Source: JAEUOS01 sp965279115 (lineage in GTDB: Bacteria > Pseudomonadota > Gammaproteobacteria > Burkholderiales > JAEUOS01). Taken from it: a DNA stretch of 64,000 nucleotides. The notes below the pieces were generated by a model. The model was given only the letters and a program-made list of their open reading frames with translations. It made no database searches and was not told the origin of the DNA. The DNA lies in NCBI GenBank assembly GCA_965279115.1, contig OZ257137.1:1426001-1490000 (forward strand). The letters run 5' to 3'. Of this stretch, positions 1 through 8,510 are shown piece by piece; the stretch's first letter is position 1, and every line of letters begins with the position of its first letter. The position numbers were made by a program, and so were the translations under genes.

Positions 1-1997
1 CCTTCGAGTGCAGCGCGCACGCCGGTGGGGTTGACCATCAGGCCGCAGTCGTGGCCGATCACCACTTTCTTCACCCAGATACGCCCGGTGGTCTTGTTGA
101 CCTCCACCTCGCAAGCCACTGCGGCATAGCTCTGGTATCCCGAATGCAACGCGATGCCACGCCCGGTCATCACATTGCCGCCGGCGGCGCGCGAGGTGCG
201 TGGCTGCCAGCCCATTTTCTCGGCTGCCGCCTTCACCACCGCGATCTCGCGCTCGTCCTTCAGATGCTTCAGGCGAAAGGCCACCGGGTCCATGCCCGCC
301 GCCAGCGCTACTTCATCGATGAAGCTTTCCTGGCCGAAGCGGGTCTGCATTTCCTGCGGGGCGCGCAGGTGCGCGGTGCGCATCGGCGAGGCTTCCTGCA
401 GGTAGGGCGGCACGGTTTCCCACCAGTGCACATGCTTGGGGAACTGGTAGCTTTCCTCAGGCGTGTTGAAGTTGTAGGCGTTCCATTTCTTGTGCCCGGT
501 CAGCATGCCCACCAGGGTGTGCTCCGGGCTCTCGCCGGTGAAGCGCACATCCCAGCCGTTGAAGCCCTTGGCCTTGAACTGCCAGCCGGTCACATTGTTG
601 GATTCGTCCAGCCCCGCCTTCATGCTGATGATCGCGGCCGGCGCCTTGGGGTCCCAGGCCGTGCCCTCCGCACGACTCCACTGCATGCGCACCGGGCGGC
701 CGAATTCCTTCGACAGGATTGCCGCTTCGTACGGCGCCTCATCGGCATCGCTGCGACCATAAGAGCCGGCGCCGTGCATCCACTTCACCTGCACGTTCTC
801 GCGTGGCAGGCCGAGGAACTTGGCGATGCCATCGCGCAGGAAGTGCGGTTTCTGCGTATCGGCCCAGACCTCCACCTTGTCTCCGCGCACATCGGCCACG
901 CCGCAGGAAGGCGAGATCCGCGCGTGCGACTGGAAAGCACATTCGTAATCCGCTTCCACCACCTTCTTCGAGGTCGCCAGTGCCTCAAGGGTGGGCTTGG
1001 GGTCAAAGTCCTTTTTGCCGCCGAACATCGGGATCGCGTTGGCCGCTGTCGGTTGGGCCGCGCGGATGTAGTCGAACACCTTCCCCTCGCCGCCGGCGAA
1101 CGGGCCCTGCACGTCGCTCCAGGTCACCTTGAGAGCGCGGGCGGCGCGGATCGCGTCCCATTCTGTCTCGGCCACCACGGCGACAAAACCGCCCTTCACA
1201 AAATGCTTCGCTCCCGCGATGCCGGCGATCGATGCCGCATCCACCGCCACCGGCTGGGCGCCCGCCACCGCCGGACGCACGGCGCGCGCATGCAGGAGGT
1301 TGGGCGGCCGGATGTGCGCGGTGTAGTGTTCCTTTGCCATCACCTTGTCGGCGATGTCCTTGCGTTTGAAGCCCTTGCCGACGATCTTGTACTGGGACGG
1401 ATCCTTCGGCTTGGCCTGCCCCACCGCGTCCATGCCGTTGCCCACCGCGTTGTTCCACTTCATCGGTGTCGAAAAGTCTTTGCCCCCCACCAGTTCCGCG
1501 TAGGTCACGCCACGGACAGGATCGGCCTTGACGAACACCCGGCCGTTTTCAACCGTGAGCGCCTCGGCTGCCACCGACAGCTTCGCCGCGGCCGACTCCA
1601 CCAGCACCCGACGCGCCTCGGCCGCCGCATTGCGCAGCGGCCTGGCGCCCATGCGCAGCCCGGTACTGCCGCTGCCGCCACCCTGATTCGGCGACAGGCG
1701 TGTGTCACCCAGGGTCACGTGCACCGTGTCGAGCGCGACGTCGAGTTCATCGGCAACGATTTGCGCGTAGGCCAGGTCAAGGCCCTGCCCGCAATCCATC
1801 TTGCCGGAGTTCACCGTCACCATGCCGTCGGCGGCGATGCGGATCCAGGTGTCGAGCGCGGAAGGATGCGGGCCCACGATGACAGGGGCAGCCGCCTGCG
1901 CGGCTGCGTCACCCATGGCCAGCACGCCGCTGGCCTGTACCACCAGGGCACCGGCGGTCTGCAGGAATTCGCGACGAGTGAGAGTCAGGTCGTTCAT
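1..1997 (-). CDS. molybdopterin-binding subunit of a molybdenum hydroxylase (IorB/aldehyde oxidase type), 3' end cut by window edge
   Basis: Large subunit of a xanthine-dehydrogenase-family enzyme that hydroxylates aldehydes or N-heterocycles using a molybdopterin-cytosine cofactor. About 665 residues are present from the ATG at 1997, and the C-terminus lies beyond base 1. The N-terminus has a twin-arginine export motif (TRREFLQ) and a short hydrophobic stretch, so the protein is probably folded with its cofactor and exported to the periplasm, as known for isoquinoline 1-oxidoreductase IorB and related enzymes. Glycine-rich cofactor-binding segments (for example GGGSGSTG, and GAGSYGRSDADEAPYEA) are visible. 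It begins 10 bases after the stop of the 2Fe-2S subunit gene, so the two form one operon. The substrate cannot be read from the sequence. Confidence 0.88.
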   Translation of the reverse strand, partial: MNDLTLTRREFLQTAGALVVQASGVLAMGDAAAQAAAPVIVGPHPSALDTWIRIAADGMVTVNSGKMDCGQGLDLAYAQIVADELDVALDTVHVTLGDTRLSPNQGGGSGSTGLRMGARPLRNAAAEARRVLVESAAAKLSVAAEALTVENGRVFVKADPVRGVTYAELVGGKDFSTPMKWNNAVGNGMDAVGQAKPKDPSQYKIVGKGFKRKDIADKVMAKEHYTAHIRPPNLLHARAVRPAVAGAQPVAVDAASIAGIAGAKHFVKGGFVAVVAETEWDAIRAARALKVTWSDVQGPFAGGEGKVFDYIRAAQPTAANAIPMFGGKKDFDPKPTLEALATSKKVVEADYECAFQSHARISPSCGVADVRGDKVEVWADTQKPHFLRDGIAKFLGLPRENVQVKWMHGAGSYGRSDADEAPYEAAILSKEFGRPVRMQWSRAEGTAWDPKAPAAIISMKAGLDESNNVTGWQFKAKGFNGWDVRFTGESPEHTLVGMLTGHKKWNAYNFNTPEESYQFPKHVHWWETVPPYLQEASPMRTAHLRAPQEMQTRFGQESFIDEVALAAGMDPVAFRLKHLKDEREIAVVKAAAEKMGWQPRTSRAAGGNVMTGRGIALHSGYQSYAAVACEVEVNKTTGRIWVKKVVIGHDCGLMVNPTGVRAALE

Positions 1998-2007
1998 GAT
2001 CGTCCCC

Positions 2008-2478
2008 TTATGCCTTGGCCATGGTTTCGCCAGCTTTCTTCACTGCGCGCAGGATGGCGATGTGGGTACCACAACGACATTGCACGCCGGCCAATCCCTT
2101 GCGTATCTGCGCCTCGGTCGCCTTGGGATTTTTCTCCAGCAGCGCCACCGAATGCATGATCCAGCCGTTGGCGCAGTAACCGCATTGCGCCGCCTGCTCC
2201 TCGACAAAGGCCGCTTGTACCGGATGCGGCTTGCCGTTCTTTTCAAGCCCGTCAAGCGTGCGGATGGCCTTGCCACCCAGGCTGCTTACCGGCGTGACAC
2301 ATGAGCGGACCGGTACTCCGTCGACCAGCACGGTGCAGGTGCCGCACTGGGCCATGCCGCAGCCGAATTTCGGCCCCTTCATTTTCAGGCCGTCAGTCAG
2401 GGCATAGAGCAGCGGCTCGTCCGCCCGGGCGGTGACGGCGCGTTTGGCGCCGTCGATGTTGAGCGTGTATTGCGGCAT
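2008..2478 (-). CDS. (2Fe-2S)-binding small subunit of the molybdenum hydroxylase (IorA-like)
   Basis: A 156-residue electron-transfer subunit carrying two [2Fe-2S] clusters. The plant-ferredoxin-type N-terminal domain has C40, C45, C48 and C60. The C-terminal helical domain has C99, C102, C134 and C136 in the CGYC...CRCG pattern diagnostic of this family. The length is normal. The start is set by a strong GGAGGAGA ribosome-binding site upstream of the ATG at 2478. It has no signal peptide of its own and would be co-exported with the Tat-tagged large subunit directly downstream. No FAD subunit (CoxM type) is encoded next to it, which points to the two-subunit IorAB arrangement with a cytochrome as likely electron acceptor (inference). 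Confidence 0.92.
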   Translation of the reverse strand: MPQYTLNIDGAKRAVTARADEPLLYALTDGLKMKGPKFGCGMAQCGTCTVLVDGVPVRSCVTPVSSLGGKAIRTLDGLEKNGKPHPVQAAFVEEQAAQCGYCANGWIMHSVALLEKNPKATEAQIRKGLAGVQCRCGTHIAILRAVKKAGETMAKA

Positions 2479-2650
2479 GGTGTCTCCTCCGGTGTTTTTG
2501 AATGCGCGGGCAAATGTAACGCAAAGCCTGCTGCACGATCACCCTGAAAATGTTGCAACGCAATCTGGCAACCTCGATGCCTGCGCAGTACCATTGGCTC
2601 CCCCGGAGCGCGGCCATTCATGCGGCGTACGGGACCACGGAGGCATGCGC
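2479..2650. promoter_or_regulatory. divergent intergenic region between the hydroxylase operon and the ADH-like gene
   Basis: These 172 bases must hold the promoters of both divergent units. Two ribosome-binding sites are visible, GGAGGAGA before the leftward gene and CGGAGG before the rightward gene. A GTTGCAAC palindrome lies near 2554-2561. No convincing -35/-10 pair was identified by eye. Confidence 0.35.
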
Positions 2651-3676
2651 ATGAAGGCAATGGTCGTCAATCGCTGGGGCGAAAAATCGCTGCTCGAAAC
2701 CCGCCCCGACCCACAGCCCGGCCCCGGCGAGGCCGTCATGAAAGTGCGCGCGGCCGGTGTCGGGCTGACGCTCCTGAACATGCGCACCGGCAGCTTCGGC
2801 GGTGCGACGCCGCGCATCATGGGGCATGAACTGGGCGGCGACATCGTAGCCGTTGGCAGCGGCGTGACCAACATCGCCGCAGGCGAGCGCTGCGCGGTGT
2901 ACTTCTACCTCACCTGCGGCCATTGCCGCTGGTGCCGCGGCGGACGCGAGACCCTGTGCGAGAAATTCGGCGGCTATGTCGGCGTGCACCGCGACGGCGG
3001 CTTTGCCGAATACGTGTGCCTGCCGGCGGAAAACTTCCTGCCGATTCCGGCCGGCCTCGATTACGAGGCGGCGGCGATCGCCGCCGACGCGGTGAACACC
3101 AACTGGCACTGCATGCGCGAACGGGCGAAGATCAATCCGCACGACACGGTGCTCCTGATCGGTGCCGGCGGCGGCGTGGGCATACACGGCGTGCAGGTGG
3201 CGCGCCTGTTCGGCGCGCATGTCATCGCCGTCGACGTGTCGGAAGAAAAACTGGCGCTGGCGCGTCAATGGGGCGCCGCCGACACCATCAACGTTCGCGC
3301 GGTAGCGGATGTGGCGGCCGAAGCCCGGCGCCTGACTGATGGTCGCGGCGTCGACGCGGCGGTGGACTATGTGGGTCATGGCCACACCTTCCAGGCCGCC
3401 ATCGACAGCCTCGCCGTGGGCGGGCGCGCGGTCATCGTCGGCGTGGGCAAGGGCCCGGCGAGCGTCGACCCGCGCACCCTGATCCAGACCGAGCGCGTGG
3501 TCACCGGCTCGCGCCACTCCACCCGCACTGAACTGATCGAAACCATGGAGATCATGGCGCGCGGCCTGGTCAGGCCGGTGGTGGGCATGCGCACGCATTT
3601 CACGGAGGTCGAATCCGTGTTCGACGCGATCCGCGGCGAGACGCTGCCCGGGCGCGGAGCGCTGACCTACGACTGA
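2651..3676 (+). CDS. zinc-type alcohol dehydrogenase-like oxidoreductase lacking catalytic zinc ligands
   Basis: Medium-chain dehydrogenase/reductase of 341 residues with a GroES-like N-terminal domain and a Rossmann fold (GAGGGVG at 171-177). The structural zinc lobe is intact (C89, C92, C95, C103). The catalytic site is not: H59-E60 of the GHE motif is present, but the first ligand Cys, normally in GVCHTD, is replaced at G38, and the third ligand Cys is absent in the AAIAADAVNT stretch. It may therefore act as a zinc-independent NAD(P)H reductase rather than a classical alcohol dehydrogenase. Of the closely spaced ATGs, 2651 is preferred because GGAGG at 2639-2643 is 7 bases upstream, while 2645 is too close. 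The 3' end overlaps the convergent oxidase gene by 10 bases. Confidence 0.85.
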   Translation: MKAMVVNRWGEKSLLETRPDPQPGPGEAVMKVRAAGVGLTLLNMRTGSFGGATPRIMGHELGGDIVAVGSGVTNIAAGERCAVYFYLTCGHCRWCRGGRETLCEKFGGYVGVHRDGGFAEYVCLPAENFLPIPAGLDYEAAAIAADAVNTNWHCMRERAKINPHDTVLLIGAGGGVGIHGVQVARLFGAHVIAVDVSEEKLALARQWGAADTINVRAVADVAAEARRLTDGRGVDAAVDYVGHGHTFQAAIDSLAVGGRAVIVGVGKGPASVDPRTLIQTERVVTGSRHSTRTELIETMEIMARGLVRPVVGMRTHFTEVESVFDAIRGETLPGRGALTYD

Positions 3677-4278
3677 ACCAGCGCGTCCGCGAATCCGTGA
3701 TTGACGTCGCGATGGCGCGCCTCGTCGGCACGCACCGCGACGATCACCTCGCGCAGGCGCGCGTCGGGCGCGAGCTTCCAGTACTCGATCGCGATCTTCG
3801 GCGCCGCGATGTTGGCCTGGATGCCGCTGTCGACATCGGCCAGGTATTCGCCGTAACTCACCACCGCCTCTTCCTCGAAGTAGCCGGTAAGGCGATGTGC
3901 AGTGCGCGGTGAGACCACGTAGAGGATGAAATACAGGTTGTAGAAGACCCCCTGGGCTGCGACGATCAGCAAGCGCTCGAATCGCGATGGCCGTGCGATC
4001 TCGACGAAGGTCATCAGGTGCATGCGTTCATTCTCCGCCTCGTCCATCAGGAGGCGAATGCGACCGCCGTCGCTTTCCATGCGGCGCAGGGCACGCAGGT
4101 GCTGCAAGGTGCCGCCCACCATGCCGGGAACCGCGGCAACCGTCTCCAGCACCACGGCGCGATGGCCGTAACGATGGACGAAGAATGTGTCAGCGAAAAA
4201 GCGCAGGCCCTTCGTCAATGCCAGGGCAATGCGATCCGACCAGTCTGCAGCCAAATGATGCTTTTCTCGATTCGGCAT
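3667..4278 (-). CDS. alternative oxidase (di-iron quinol oxidase)
   Basis: A 203-residue member of the alternative oxidase family, which oxidises quinol and reduces oxygen to water without pumping protons and is insensitive to cyanide. The four-helix di-iron motifs are all visible: LETVA (E45), NERMHL (E84, H87), FEEEAV (around E135-E137) and the RADEARHRDVNH motif (E186, H189). Two hydrophobic stretches (about 42-62 and 103-123) fit the monotopic membrane-binding helices. It lacks the long N-terminal targeting region of plant enzymes, as expected in bacteria. A GGAG ribosome-binding site precedes the ATG at 4278. It is monocistronic and convergent with the ADH-like gene. The family is patchy among bacteria, so acquisition by transfer is plausible. 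Confidence 0.9.
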   Translation of the reverse strand: MPNREKHHLAADWSDRIALALTKGLRFFADTFFVHRYGHRAVVLETVAAVPGMVGGTLQHLRALRRMESDGGRIRLLMDEAENERMHLMTFVEIARPSRFERLLIVAAQGVFYNLYFILYVVSPRTAHRLTGYFEEEAVVSYGEYLADVDSGIQANIAAPKIAIEYWKLAPDARLREVIVAVRADEARHRDVNHGFADALVQS

Positions 4279-4428
4279 GTCCGGACTCCATCGGGTTGGC
4301 GAAGCCTTGACTCCATGTATAGGCCGGTCGTCGACACTGCACCGTACGTGCGCGCACAGACATGCGATACAGCTGACTCTAGTGTGCGCAGGTCGCCATC
4401 TCGCGCGTCGTTTGCCGATGGAGTCCGC

Positions 4429-5031
4429 ATGGATACGTCCCAGTCCCAGCCCGCCGCGCCTGCAGCGCCCGAGTCCGAGAGTGACCAGATCAGCCAGAAC
4501 GTCAGTGCCGTCCTGGAGTTCTACACCCGCGAAGAGCAGAAGATCAGCCGCTCGCAGCGGGTCCTGGAACGCCTCAGCCTGCTCGTCGGACAGCCGGCCT
4601 TCCTGGGCTTAACACTTGTCTTCGTCGCTACCTGGATGCTGGCCAACACCGTCATGCGCATCAATGGCGTCGCGGGATTCGACCCGTCGCCGCACCATTT
4701 GCTGCATGGCGTCATCAGCCTGGCCGCCCTGTTGACGGCAACCGTTGTGCTGATCAAGCAGAACCGCATGTCGCGGCTGGACGAACAACGCGCCCACCTG
4801 GACCTGAAGGTGATGCTGCTGACCGAACAGAAGGCCGCGAAGATGATCGATCTTCTCGAGGAACTGCGCCGCGACATGCCCAACGTCAGGGACCGTGACG
4901 ATGCCGACGCGGCAGCCATGCAGCACGCGATGAATCCGGACCGGGTGCTTGCAGCGCTCGACGAAGGCGCCGAAGTCGACGACCGGAAAAATTCGGCAAG
5001 CGTGCCGGAGGGCGCTGGCGACAAGACCTGA
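4429..5031 (+). CDS. DUF1003 family membrane protein
   Basis: A 200-residue protein with two hydrophobic helices at about 57-74 and 91-109, followed by a charged, probably coiled-coil cytoplasmic segment (KQNRMSRLDEQRAHLDLKVMLL). This arrangement, with the TW...N and LLTAT...IKQNR sequences, is that of DUF1003, a widespread family of unknown function. The ATG at 4429 is chosen because it follows a GGAG at 4420-4423 and gives a family-like length; the open frame continues upstream without supporting signals. The first 20 residues are Pro/Ala/Ser rich and presumably disordered. It converges on the CHRD gene. Confidence 0.8.
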   Translation: MDTSQSQPAAPAAPESESDQISQNVSAVLEFYTREEQKISRSQRVLERLSLLVGQPAFLGLTLVFVATWMLANTVMRINGVAGFDPSPHHLLHGVISLAALLTATVVLIKQNRMSRLDEQRAHLDLKVMLLTEQKAAKMIDLLEELRRDMPNVRDRDDADAAAMQHAMNPDRVLAALDEGAEVDDRKNSASVPEGAGDKT

Positions 5032-5064
5032 CGCTTCCCGCCCCCGCCGGCCAAGCCGGCCTTG

Positions 5065-5523
5065 TCAGGGCCGCAGCTGCGCGCGGATTTCGCCGCCCTT
5101 GTTGGCGTCCGTATGCACATTCACATACAGGTTGCCTGCCTTGTAGGCATCGTATTGCGCCTCGGTCAGCATGCTGCCGGCCGGCACCATCCATTCATTG
5201 CCCAGACCGGTCAGGCCAATGACGACCGGCCCGTTCTGCCCGGGTGCACCCTGGTGGATGTGCGCCATCGTGGCGTCCAGCCCGCTGACCATGATCCTGC
5301 CACTGACGGAACGGTCGGTGCCGACCCTGATCATGCCCATTCCGGAGGCGCGGGTCGTGACGGCGGGCACTTCGCTGGCGCCGCTCAGGTTCAGGCGCAT
5401 GCCATGGTTCATGTCGCCTGCCATGCCGTGGTGCCCGCCCTGGCTGGAACAGCCTGCGATCAGGACGAAGGCGGACGCGGTGACGAGCGTGGAGATGCGG
5501 AAACGGCGTGATGGGGTTTTCAT
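5065..5523 (-). CDS. CHRD-domain lipoprotein
   Basis: A 152-residue secreted protein. Residues 1-25 form a lipoprotein signal with the lipobox LIAGC (C25 would be acylated). The mature part is one CHRD domain (about 40-150), recognisable from LNLSGASEVPAV near its start, HIHQGAPGQNGPVV in the middle, and YVNVHTDANKGGEIRAQL at the end. CHRD is named after chordin and is common in bacterial exported proteins of unknown role. The Met at 5523 begins the signal peptide; an in-frame start further upstream would bury it. A His/Met/Gly-rich linker (about 28-40) could bind metal, which is speculative. Confidence 0.88.
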   Translation of the reverse strand: MKTPSRRFRISTLVTASAFVLIAGCSSQGGHHGMAGDMNHGMRLNLSGASEVPAVTTRASGMGMIRVGTDRSVSGRIMVSGLDATMAHIHQGAPGQNGPVVIGLTGLGNEWMVPAGSMLTEAQYDAYKAGNLYVNVHTDANKGGEIRAQLRP

Positions 5524-5783
5524 GGGCGTCCTCAATGGGTTTGCAAGCCCGGCGTGACGCCAGAACGGCGTGGCGGGACAGGACGACAATTCTGTGCCGG
5601 CCGGGCGCATTATTCTGTGCGCTATCGCTCACCCGCTTCACCGGGCAGACGCGAGTCCGGCGGCTGCGGTAGAGTAGGCGCGGGCCCGAAATAAAAAACC
5701 GGTCAAACCGCAGGCAACACACCGGGACCCCGATCCCCGCGCCGATTTGTGGCGGGGCGCGCCTGGATGACAGGAGACAAGCC
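5524..5783. other. 260-base divergent intergenic region
   Basis: No coding signal is seen. It must contain the promoters for the leftward CHRD gene and for the rightward catabolic operon beginning at 5784. A GGAG ribosome-binding site at 5773-5776 serves the TTG at 5784. No regulator gene or obvious operator palindrome lies here. Confidence 0.4.
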
Positions 5784-6755
5784 TTGAAGCGCAATTTCGC
5801 ATTTGCCATCCCGTTCGCGTTCGCACTGTGCGCCGCCATGCCGGCGCTGGCGCAAACCTGGCCCGCAAAGCCAATCCGCATGGTCATCCCCTATCCGGCC
5901 GGCGGCAGCGTCGACCTTTCCGGGCGGCGCCTCATCGAAGACCTGGGCGCCGAACTCGGGCAGCCGGTCACGGTGGACAACCGCAGCGGCGCCAACGGCA
6001 TCATCGGCACCGAAGTGGTAGCCAAGGCCGCACCGGACGGCTACACCTTCCTGGTCAGCACGCTTTCCGCCCACGCCGGCAATCCTTCCGCGGTGAAGTT
6101 GCTGCCCTTCAATGCGATTGACGACTTCGCCCCCGTCACCGTGATCAACTCGGTACCGCAAGTGCTGGTGGCGCACCCCGCATTTCCGGCCGAGAGCATC
6201 GCCGACATCGTGCGGCTGGCCAAGGAGAAGCCCGGGCAGATCACCTATGCCTCGTTCGGTACCGGCGGCATGGCGCACCTCGCGATGGTGCAACTGGAAT
6301 TGCGCGGCGGCGTGAAAATGACCCATGTTCCCTACAAGGGCGGCGCCCCGGCGCTGGCCGACGTGATGGGCGGCCACGTGCCGCTGTATTTCTCGGGCAT
6401 CAATTCGGTGCTGCCGCATCTCAAGACCAACCGCCTGCGCGCCATCGCCGTGACCAGCACCACGCGCTCGAAGGCGCTGCCCACTGTGCCGGCGGTGGCG
6501 GAGACCTATGCCGATTTCGAGGCCGGCGTCACGCCGGCGGTATGGCTGCCGGCACGCACGCCGCCGGAAATCGTGGCGCGCCTCAACGCGGCCATCGTCA
6601 AGGTGATCAATACACCGAAGTTCCGCCAGGTGGCCGAGCGCGATGGCGAAGGCGACCCGGTCGGCAACCGCCCCGAGGAAATGGCGGCGATTGTGAAAAA
6701 GGACATCGAACGCTACGCTACGCTGATGAAGGCCGGCGGCATCAAGCCGGAATGA
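5784..6755 (+). CDS. Bug/TctC-type tripartite tricarboxylate transporter substrate-binding protein
   Basis: A 323-residue periplasmic solute-binding protein. Residues 1-24 are a cleavable signal (cut after ALA). The mature part shows the family landmarks: WPAKPIRMVIPYPAGG at its start, a PDGYTFL turn, the ITYASFGTGG segment and the HVPYKGG...ADVMGG motif of the second lobe. The start is a TTG with GGAG 7 bases upstream. It heads a rightward operon of a maleate-isomerase-like gene, a second Bug gene and MmgE/PrpD. Bug proteins bind small carboxylates or amides; the ligand is not predictable here. No TctA/TctB membrane subunits are encoded in the window, so it must use unlinked ones or serve as a sensor. 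Confidence 0.92.
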   Translation: MKRNFAFAIPFAFALCAAMPALAQTWPAKPIRMVIPYPAGGSVDLSGRRLIEDLGAELGQPVTVDNRSGANGIIGTEVVAKAAPDGYTFLVSTLSAHAGNPSAVKLLPFNAIDDFAPVTVINSVPQVLVAHPAFPAESIADIVRLAKEKPGQITYASFGTGGMAHLAMVQLELRGGVKMTHVPYKGGAPALADVMGGHVPLYFSGINSVLPHLKTNRLRAIAVTSTTRSKALPTVPAVAETYADFEAGVTPAVWLPARTPPEIVARLNAAIVKVINTPKFRQVAERDGEGDPVGNRPEEMAAIVKKDIERYATLMKAGGIKPE

Positions 6756-6785
6756 CAACCCCAGACTGAAATCCAGGAGATCGCC

Positions 6786-7541
6786 ATGAACCAGATCGAA
6801 AAGAAGCAACGCGTCGGCTTGCTGGTGCCGTCGTCCAATTCCACCCAGGAGCCGGAATTCATCGCCCAGTTGCCGGCGTCGGTGTCGCTGCATGTGACGC
6901 GCCTGTCGCTGGCCACCGTCGACCCCGACTCCACCCTCAAGATCGTCGAGGAACTGGAGAAGGAGGCGAAGAAGCTGGCGGATGCCGACGTTGACGTCAT
7001 CGTGCTGGCCGCCACCGCGCCCTCCACCCGCATGGGCAAGGGCTATGACGCGCAGTTGATCAAGCGCATCGAGGACGCCACCGGCAAACGCGCCACCACT
7101 GCCGCCACCGCGATGATGGAAGCCTTCGCCGCCATGGGCGTCAGCCGCGTCGCGCTGGCCGCGCCGTGGGCGTCGCAAACCAACACCGTGGTCGCGGCCT
7201 TCCTGCAGGCGCACGGCATCGAGGTGGTGAGCCAGGTGGCCATGGAAGTCACGCGCAACAACGACATCGGCCGGCTCTCGCCGCAAACAGCCTTCGACTA
7301 CGGCCTCAAGTCGGACCGTCCGGAGGCCGACGCGATCTTCCTCGCCTGCGGCAACTGGTGGACCGCCTCCATCACCGAACAGCTCGAGGCGAAGGTCGGC
7401 AAGCCCGTGCTTTCCACCAACAACATGGCGATCTGGGCAGTGCTGCGCATGATCGGCGGCCACGCCTCGGTGCCGGGCTACGGGCGCCTCCTGCGCGAAA
7501 TGCCGTCGGTGCCGACGCTCTCCGCCGGCAAGGCGGCGTGA
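6786..7541 (+). CDS. maleate isomerase / arylmalonate decarboxylase-like protein with a single active-site cysteine
   Basis: A 251-residue member of the Asp/Glu racemase superfamily, maleate cis-trans isomerase branch (VGLLVPSSNST near the N-terminus). These enzymes use one or two cysteines to racemise, isomerise or decarboxylate carboxylic acids. The second catalytic Cys is present (C188 in FLACGNWW). The position of the first is A76 (VIVLAATAPS). A lone second Cys is the pattern of arylmalonate decarboxylases, so decarboxylase activity is as likely as isomerisation. The stop overlaps the next start by one base (TGATG), showing tight coupling to the Bug gene downstream, whose ligand may be its substrate (inference). 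Confidence 0.8.
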   Translation: MNQIEKKQRVGLLVPSSNSTQEPEFIAQLPASVSLHVTRLSLATVDPDSTLKIVEELEKEAKKLADADVDVIVLAATAPSTRMGKGYDAQLIKRIEDATGKRATTAATAMMEAFAAMGVSRVALAAPWASQTNTVVAAFLQAHGIEVVSQVAMEVTRNNDIGRLSPQTAFDYGLKSDRPEADAIFLACGNWWTASITEQLEAKVGKPVLSTNNMAIWAVLRMIGGHASVPGYGRLLREMPSVPTLSAGKAA

Positions 7542-8500
7542 TGCGCTGGCACGTCCTCGCACTGGCGCTTGGCTGCGCTGCCCTGTGCGCCGGCCAGGCC
7601 CAGTCGCAAGACAAGACTGTCCGGCTGCAGGTGCCATTCGCCACCGGCGGCGGCACCGACATCCTGGCGCGCATCCTGGCACCGCGCCTGTCGGAAAAGC
7701 TCGGCCAGCCGGTGGTGGTGGAAAACCGCGGCGGAGCGGGCGGCGCCATCGGCGCACGCTATACCGCCCAGGCCGCGCCAGACGGGCTGACGCTGATGAT
7801 CGGTTCGATCTCAGAGATCGGCATCAATCCCAGCGTGAACCCGAGAATCGGTTACGACGTCTGGCGCGATTTCGTCGCGGTGGCGCCCCTGGCCATCACG
7901 CCCATGGTGCTGGTGGCCCACCCGTCGGTGCCGGCCTCGACACCGAGGGAAGTGATCGCGCTGGCCAACGCCAAACCCGGGCAGATCAACTACGGGTCGG
8001 CCGGCCCCGGCAGCGGCGCGCACATGGGCGCGGAACTGTTCCGCTACATCACCAAGACCGACATCGCGCATGTGCCGTACAAGGGCACCGGCGCGGCGGT
8101 GGCCGACCTGGCCGGCGGCCAGGTGCAACTGGTGTTCACCACCGTGCCCTCGGTCGTCGGGCTGGTCAAGGGCGGTCGCCTCAAGGCCATCGCGGTGGCC
8201 ACCCGGGAGCGGGTGTCCGCCCTGCCTGACGTGCCCACCTTCGTGGAAACGGGCGTGCCCGAATACCTGATGGACTACTGGTATGGCCTGTTCGCCCCAG
8301 CGGCGCTGTCGAAGGACAACCAGGCGCGCCTGCAGGGCGTGTTGCGCGAGGTGATGCGCATGCCCGACATCGCCGCCAGCCTGGACCGCGCCGGACTCAT
8401 CCCCATGGGCGGCACTCCGGAGGAGTTCACGGCCTTCGTCAAGAAGGACATGGACCGCTGGGCCGCGGTGGTGAAGGCCGCCAACATCAAGGTGGATTGA
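7541..8500 (+). CDS. Bug/TctC-type substrate-binding protein
   Basis: A 319-residue exported solute-binding protein with a signal peptide (about 1-22, ending AQSQ). Family segments are visible: VRLQVPFATGGGTD, QPVVVENRGGAGG, INYGSAGPGSGAHM and HVPYKGTGAAVADLAGG. The ATG shares a base with the upstream stop, so translation is coupled to the racemase-like gene. It is a paralogue, not a duplicate, of the Bug gene at 5784: the two share the fold and motifs but differ throughout. The MmgE/PrpD gene begins 10 bases downstream. Confidence 0.92.
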   Translation: MRWHVLALALGCAALCAGQAQSQDKTVRLQVPFATGGGTDILARILAPRLSEKLGQPVVVENRGGAGGAIGARYTAQAAPDGLTLMIGSISEIGINPSVNPRIGYDVWRDFVAVAPLAITPMVLVAHPSVPASTPREVIALANAKPGQINYGSAGPGSGAHMGAELFRYITKTDIAHVPYKGTGAAVADLAGGQVQLVFTTVPSVVGLVKGGRLKAIAVATRERVSALPDVPTFVETGVPEYLMDYWYGLFAPAALSKDNQARLQGVLREVMRMPDIAASLDRAGLIPMGGTPEEFTAFVKKDMDRWAAVVKAANIKVD

Positions 8501-8510
8501 GCGCCTACCC

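Noticed and set aside
51..2159. A 702-codon plus-strand open frame
   Set aside because: Antisense to the molybdenum hydroxylase large subunit, which has cofactor motifs and a Tat signal. The plus-strand product is His/Arg-rich with no recognisable domain.
5703..7757. A 684-codon minus-strand open frame over the first Bug and racemase genes
   Set aside because: A shadow of two convincingly annotated plus-strand genes; no ribosome-binding site and biased composition.
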